From Anaerolineales bacterium (GTDB lineage: Bacteria > Chloroflexota > Anaerolineae > Anaerolineales > E44-bin32), in assembly GCA_030606845.1 (NCBI GenBank), contig JAUWFP010000078.1, positions 1 to 8,337 of the forward strand: a stretch of DNA of 8,337 nucleotides. Direction: 5' to 3'. The notes beneath the pieces were generated by a model, which saw nothing but the letters and a program-made list of their open reading frames with translations, searched no databases and was not told the DNA's origin. Shown piece by piece: positions 6,201 through 8,337 of the stretch (its first letter is position 1; each line of letters begins with the position of its first letter). The position numbers were made by a program, and so were the translations under genes.

Positions 6201-7578
6201 GATCCTCGGTCGCGCCTACATCGTACAGGATCAAATCGACCAGTCCGGGATGGAACTCCCAACCGCCGAGCTCAGCCGGCCGTTCGATCACCTGGCGCAG
6301 CTCCTCAGCGTTCATCGCCCCGATATATTCCTGATGTTTGGCAACAGCCTCACGCAAGTGGCTGTATTTCGAGAGGTGTTCGTAGAAGTCAGCCCTCAAC
6401 GTGACCAAGACCGAAGTCGGTCCTCGTTGCACGCCGGCTGCATACAATAGGTTATCGATAAAAGCAGTGCGTTCACTCTCCTCCCGGCACAGTGTGAACA
6501 ACTCCTCAAACTGATCCACGATCAGCAGCATACGTCTGGCGCGACTCTGCTTGTCGTCGCTCGCTCGGTTGTACAACATTTTTCGAACGAAAAGGTGCAG
6601 GCTGCGCTCGTCCTGTGAAAGATCGTCGATCAAGGCCGCCGCAGAGGCTATCGATTCTGCACCCTGGGTCAGGCTAAGAGCCAGGGCTTCAAGCGGGTGA
6701 GCGGTTGGCGTGAGGATGTAAATATCCCAGGTAGGCGATTCACGTGTCGGCTGGTCTGCAGCCTGGTGCTGGGCGCGCCTCAATGCTGGGATCAATCCTG
6801 CTCTCACGATCGATGATTTGCCGCTGCCCGATCCACCGACGACGGCCAGAAAGCGCTGCTTGCTGATCGCTTTGACCAGCCCGGCAGTCAGCACCTCCCG
6901 GCCGAAGAACAGGTCGGCGTCGGCCTCATCGAAATAACGCAGACCCTTATAGGGTGATTCACCGGGAGTCGGCGGTTCATCTCCCGTAGCGAGTGTTTTC
7001 AGGGGAGGGAATTCAACGGGCAGGCCGGCGATGTCCAGTTGATAGATCTGCTGTGGATAGCGAATGTCCTTGAGTTTGTGCGATCCCAGATCGTGCAGGC
7101 TTACCTCTTTGGGCAGATCCTGGTAAATCAGATCGCGTGTGGTCTGGGAAAGCAAGACTTGCCCGCCGTAGCCGGCCGAGGCAATGCGCGCCGCCCGATG
7201 GACGTCCAAACCGATATAGCCAGTCCGGGCGATGATGGGTTCCCCAGTATACAGCCCCATGCGAACCGATACGGTCAGGTTCTGAGGCCATGTGTGTGTA
7301 GCGATCGCACGTTGCGCTTCGATGACACAGTTGAGCGCATCGCTGGCGCGGCTGAAGGCAACGAAGAACGCATCACCCTGTGTATCGATTTCGTGGCCAT
7401 TCCATTTTGCGAACGCAGCCCGTAACAAATCGCGTTGATCACCCAAGACAAGGGCGTATTGCTCGTGCAGGGTTTTAAGCAGCTTGGTTGAACCTTCGAT
7501 GTCGGTGAAGAGGAACGTGACAGTTCCCCCTGGGAGGCTGATGTTAACCTCACCTGGTTTTATCTCGATATTGGCCAT
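3250..7578 (-). CDS. Class III cyclase - STAND ATPase - TM - 14 WD40 repeat signalling protein
   Basis: This 1442-residue protein has four parts. (1) Residues about 17-183 are a class III adenylate/guanylate cyclase domain: FTDIEGST with metal Asp26, DTQGD with Asp69, and VHRAAR with Arg131. (2) Residues about 205-600 are a STAND-type AAA ATPase of the novel-STAND kind: SPYKGLRYFDEADADLFFGRE, Walker A GGSGSGKS (248-255), Walker B LLIVDQFEE (351-359) and TLRADFY (393-399), then a winged-helix-like region (about 515-600). (3) A charged helix ends in RRRRR (671-675), then a transmembrane segment (about 676-695). (4) Fourteen WD40 repeats, each with an AWSPDG-like motif, span about 757-1412, enough for two seven-bladed propellers, plus a tail ending LTLEERAQYGLPER-like (about 1425-1442; exact text FTLEERAQYGLPER). 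By the positive-inside rule, cyclase and ATPase are cytoplasmic and the propellers outside. The likely role is sensing by WD40/STAND with nucleotide second-messenger output. The substrate-specifying residues are Asp65 and Gly120 and the usual transition-state Asn is His127, so product and activity are uncertain. Confidence 0.9.
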   Translation of the reverse strand: MANIEIKPGEVNISLPGGTVTFLFTDIEGSTKLLKTLHEQYALVLGDQRDLLRAAFAKWNGHEIDTQGDAFFVAFSRASDALNCVIEAQRAIATHTWPQNLTVSVRMGLYTGEPIIARTGYIGLDVHRAARIASAGYGGQVLLSQTTRDLIYQDLPKEVSLHDLGSHKLKDIRYPQQIYQLDIAGLPVEFPPLKTLATGDEPPTPGESPYKGLRYFDEADADLFFGREVLTAGLVKAISKQRFLAVVGGSGSGKSSIVRAGLIPALRRAQHQAADQPTRESPTWDIYILTPTAHPLEALALSLTQGAESIASAAALIDDLSQDERSLHLFVRKMLYNRASDDKQSRARRMLLIVDQFEELFTLCREESERTAFIDNLLYAAGVQRGPTSVLVTLRADFYEHLSKYSHLREAVAKHQEYIGAMNAEELRQVIERPAELGGWEFHPGLVDLILYDVGATEDRQPEPGALPLLSHALLETWKQRRGEVMTLKAYSESGGVRGAIAHTAERVYYGELTPEQQEIARRIFLRLTEIGEGTQDTRRRVALDELIPAGTDVKPSLWEKVLVKLADARLVTTSKGTVEVAHEALIREWPTLQEWLAQDREGLRMHRHLTEASQEWELLEHDPGALYRGARLAQALEWAEANLAEMNALERAFLEASRETAERKQAERDRRRRRTILALAGGLLITLILALVAFQQRQDSLQQAGILLASQAEAELEAGYADRAVLLGLEALENYPYSAQAEHALAQAVTKNRLRLYLSQHEAALTDVAWSPHGTFLATAGGVDQTAVIWDASTGEELLTLADHPSFVLSLAWSPDGKRLATISGNWWAVTGFAGDSEEALERSKMVTITIWDVVGGEKLLELTSRKTSQAIFADMPSTELYRVTGAAWSPDGKYITAIAGDERTIIWDAATGEELFTVPGLESAVNSVAWSPDGSELLTATLDGTIAIWPIQNAQDASRRVGDPFILSGHTGSVWNASWSPGGRRILSAGDDGTARIWDAETGESLLSISGGTGAVWDAAYSPSSDTIVTAREDGIVRTWDAATGEEQLKLIGHEGSLAGVSWSPSGRELASAGRDGTARVWKVTPYTELLTLSDENTINTVAWSPTGDRIITGGGSFADDLLNGSVKMWDAATGEVIMTLVRDVYDSSQATWSPDGIRILTRDTVEGEEWPPCTVRVWDSATGELLTVLSGVHHLEGFAALVRDAAWSPDGTRIADAIFDGIAAVYDAATGEVLVTLTEHEGLVFTVDWSPDGKRLATGDMSNTTRIWDVESGAELMTLMGTQDGISGVNWVAWSPSGDRILTTHGNPEVGGADTSIRIWDTKTGELLSVIYGHTEIIWMGGWSPNEQRIFSVSMDGTVRVWDANSGAEILTLATPTEWYAHAAWSPDGTRLVTAHASNTAEVWRVWQTTGELIEYAHECCAVRQFTLEERAQYGLPER

Positions 7579-7588
7579 GGATCACCCC
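7579..7588 (-). promoter_or_regulatory. Ribosome binding site of the cyclase-STAND-WD40 gene
   Basis: On the - strand GGGGTGATCC directly precedes the ATG. GGTGATCC is complementary to the extreme 3' end of bacterial 16S rRNA (GGATCACC). The match is longer than usual but placed closer to the start codon than a normal GGAGG core. It supports MANIEIK as the N-terminus, with the cyclase core beginning soon after. Confidence 0.5.
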
Positions 7589-7620
7589 GTTCCACAAATA
7601 ACACTTATTGGAAATAAACC

Positions 7621-7670
7621 TTTATATTCCCCGAAATAACCCGTTAAACCACCAGGAAAAGCCTTGTCAA
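7621..7670 (-). promoter_or_regulatory. Candidate promoter of the cyclase-STAND-WD40 gene
   Basis: On the - strand a perfect TTGACA (7665-7670) is followed after 16 bases by TTTAAC (7643-7648), a fair -10. A second possible -10, TATAAA, lies at 7621-7626 nearer the gene. The leader would be about 40-65 bases. The region is AT-rich compared with the gene. Confidence 0.5.
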
Positions 7671-8165
7671 AATTATGACTAGGAGAAAGCTGGGCCAATT
7701 TACATGTGGGGAAGCGGTGATGCGATCAACTAGTTTAATGGTTCGTGGCAATCCCTATCTCGAATGGTCTCTATTCTTAAGGAATCGCGTTGTTGCTGGG
7801 GGAAAAAAACAGGCCCACCTCGGTGGAGGTAAGAGCAGTTTTCAGTGAGGGTTCTTGGCTCGATACGCTAAACCGAGTATCTGACCACTTAGTATAGGAT
7901 ACTTGAAGAATCTTATTAGATCAAGAATCTTGCCGAAACAATCCTAATAGCTTGCTAGATTTCCGTAAAAAGTATCGCAGCTTTTCAACAAATTCATTCG
8001 GCAAACAAAAAAAGGAGGAAAATTTATCCTAATCAAAACCAGATAATATTCGCCGGCATTCCCAATGGGGTGAGGTTTATATTGGAAATTCCATGAAGTG
8101 GCTACCTAACCACTCGCCAGGCTGTGTGAAAAGTCGAAAAAAAGATAATCGGTGGGAGGAAAAAA
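7671..8165. other. AT-rich intergenic stretch without a supported gene
   Basis: No frame of meaningful length or recognisable product was seen on either strand. It contains a 17-base-period direct repeat of AAGAATCTT (7906-7914 and 7923-7931). There is also a small hairpin ACCTC-GGTG-GAGGT around 7818-7831, and AAAGGAGG (8011-8018) with no start codon in range. A 12-base GCTTGCTAGATT at 7950-7961 recurs at 8249-8260 inside the IS30-like fragment, perhaps a scrap of the same element. Confidence 0.5.
7906..7931. repeat. Direct repeat AAGAATCTT, two copies
   Basis: Two identical near-palindromic 9-mers start 17 bases apart, about 330 bases upstream of the big gene's start codon. They could be binding sites for a regulator, but the distance from the promoter and the AT-rich context make chance a real possibility. 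Confidence 0.25.
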
Positions 8166-8172
8166 ATGCTTT
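8154..8172 (+). pseudogene. Ribosome site and start codon running straight into the IS30-like end
   Basis: GGGAGG (8154-8159) is followed 6 bases later by ATG at 8166-8168. The frame enters the IS30-like terminus at about 8173 and stops after 12 codons. This looks like the first bases of a gene displaced by the element. It is only a few bases long, so coincidence cannot be excluded. In copy 1 an ATG also precedes the terminus but without a ribosome site. Confidence 0.25.
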
Positions 8173-8337
8173 GTAGATTCAACCCACAAGCGCAACATAA
8201 ATGAACGAAAGTGAGGTTATTGGCGTTCCTGTCCTATACCCCGAATGGGCTTGCTAGATTGACTCTCCGCGTGTAGGATAATTCAAACTAATGCTCGCTG
8301 GGTTCCGAGTAGTTGAAAATCGCAAGGCCACCCTTGG
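8172..8337. mobile_element. IS30-like end fragment, copy 2, cut by the window edge
   Basis: TTGTAGATTCAA (8171-8182) followed by CAAGCGCAACA (8187-8197) matches the IS30 terminal inverted repeat closely: IS30 begins TGTAGATTCAA and reaches CGCAACA at the same distance. After a diverged stretch, 8250-8337 repeats 2389-2476 with three substitutions (2423/8284, 2453/8314, 2459/8320). The - strand frame ends in a TAG at 8254-8256 and is open to the window edge, consistent with the C-terminus of a transposase lying beyond the edge. It lies in the same orientation as copy 1. Confidence 0.55.

Noticed and set aside
3250..7578. Antiphage defence operon (for example a cyclic-nucleotide system with a separate effector)
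   Set aside because: STAND and cyclase domains occur in such systems, but no effector gene lies beside the gene in this window and the IS context alone is not evidence of defence.
8011..8030. AAAGGAGG ribosome-site-like motif
   Set aside because: There is no ATG, GTG or TTG at suitable spacing with a frame longer than a few codons.
1..8337. CRISPR array
   Set aside because: The only tandem repeats are the three GACATAGGTAAC units, which have no unique spacers of CRISPR length. The WD40 DNA repeats are protein-coding.

Overview
The window is bacterial accessory or intergenic-rich DNA. It holds four genes I can support: a membrane-anchored beta-propeller enzyme-like protein, a BrnT/BrnA toxin-antitoxin pair, and one very large signalling protein. 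About 40% of the window is non-coding DNA containing mobile-element remnants. The organism cannot be named. Multi-domain cyclase/STAND/WD40 proteins with AWSPDG repeats are typical of large-genome environmental bacteria such as Chloroflexota (Anaerolineae), cyanobacteria and actinobacteria. I lean to an uncultured Chloroflexota-like lineage, but this is inference only.

Layout. From 212 to 1282 (+) lies a strictosidine synthase/SMP-30-like protein with an N-terminal membrane anchor. From 1283 to 1690 is non-coding DNA with a tandem 25-bp repeat that looks like a transposon end, a 9-C tract and hairpins; it ends in a well-formed sigma70-type promoter with an embedded inverted repeat. From 1692 to 2259 (+) is a complete brnTA operon with a 17-bp gene overlap. 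From 2260 to 3249 there is no convincing gene. This stretch contains an IS30-like end fragment, two damaged tRNA-like sequences bracketed by a 12-bp inverted repeat, and a hairpin followed by T residues.

From 3250 to 7578 (-) is a 1442-residue protein: class III nucleotide cyclase domain, STAND-type AAA ATPase, one transmembrane segment, then 14 WD40 repeats (probably two seven-bladed propellers). Its active site departs from the classic cyclase consensus at the two substrate-specifying positions and at the transition-state Asn. From 7579 to 8337 is AT-rich DNA with the promoter of that gene, and a second copy of the IS30-like end fragment runs off the window edge.

The two IS30-like fragments lie in the same orientation about 5.86 kb apart and bracket the big gene. 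They share an 88-bp segment with only three differences, so the cyclase-STAND-WD40 gene may be cargo of, or have been trapped between, related insertion sequences. No second gene lies next to the big gene within the window, so no multi-gene defence or signalling operon can be claimed from this sequence alone.
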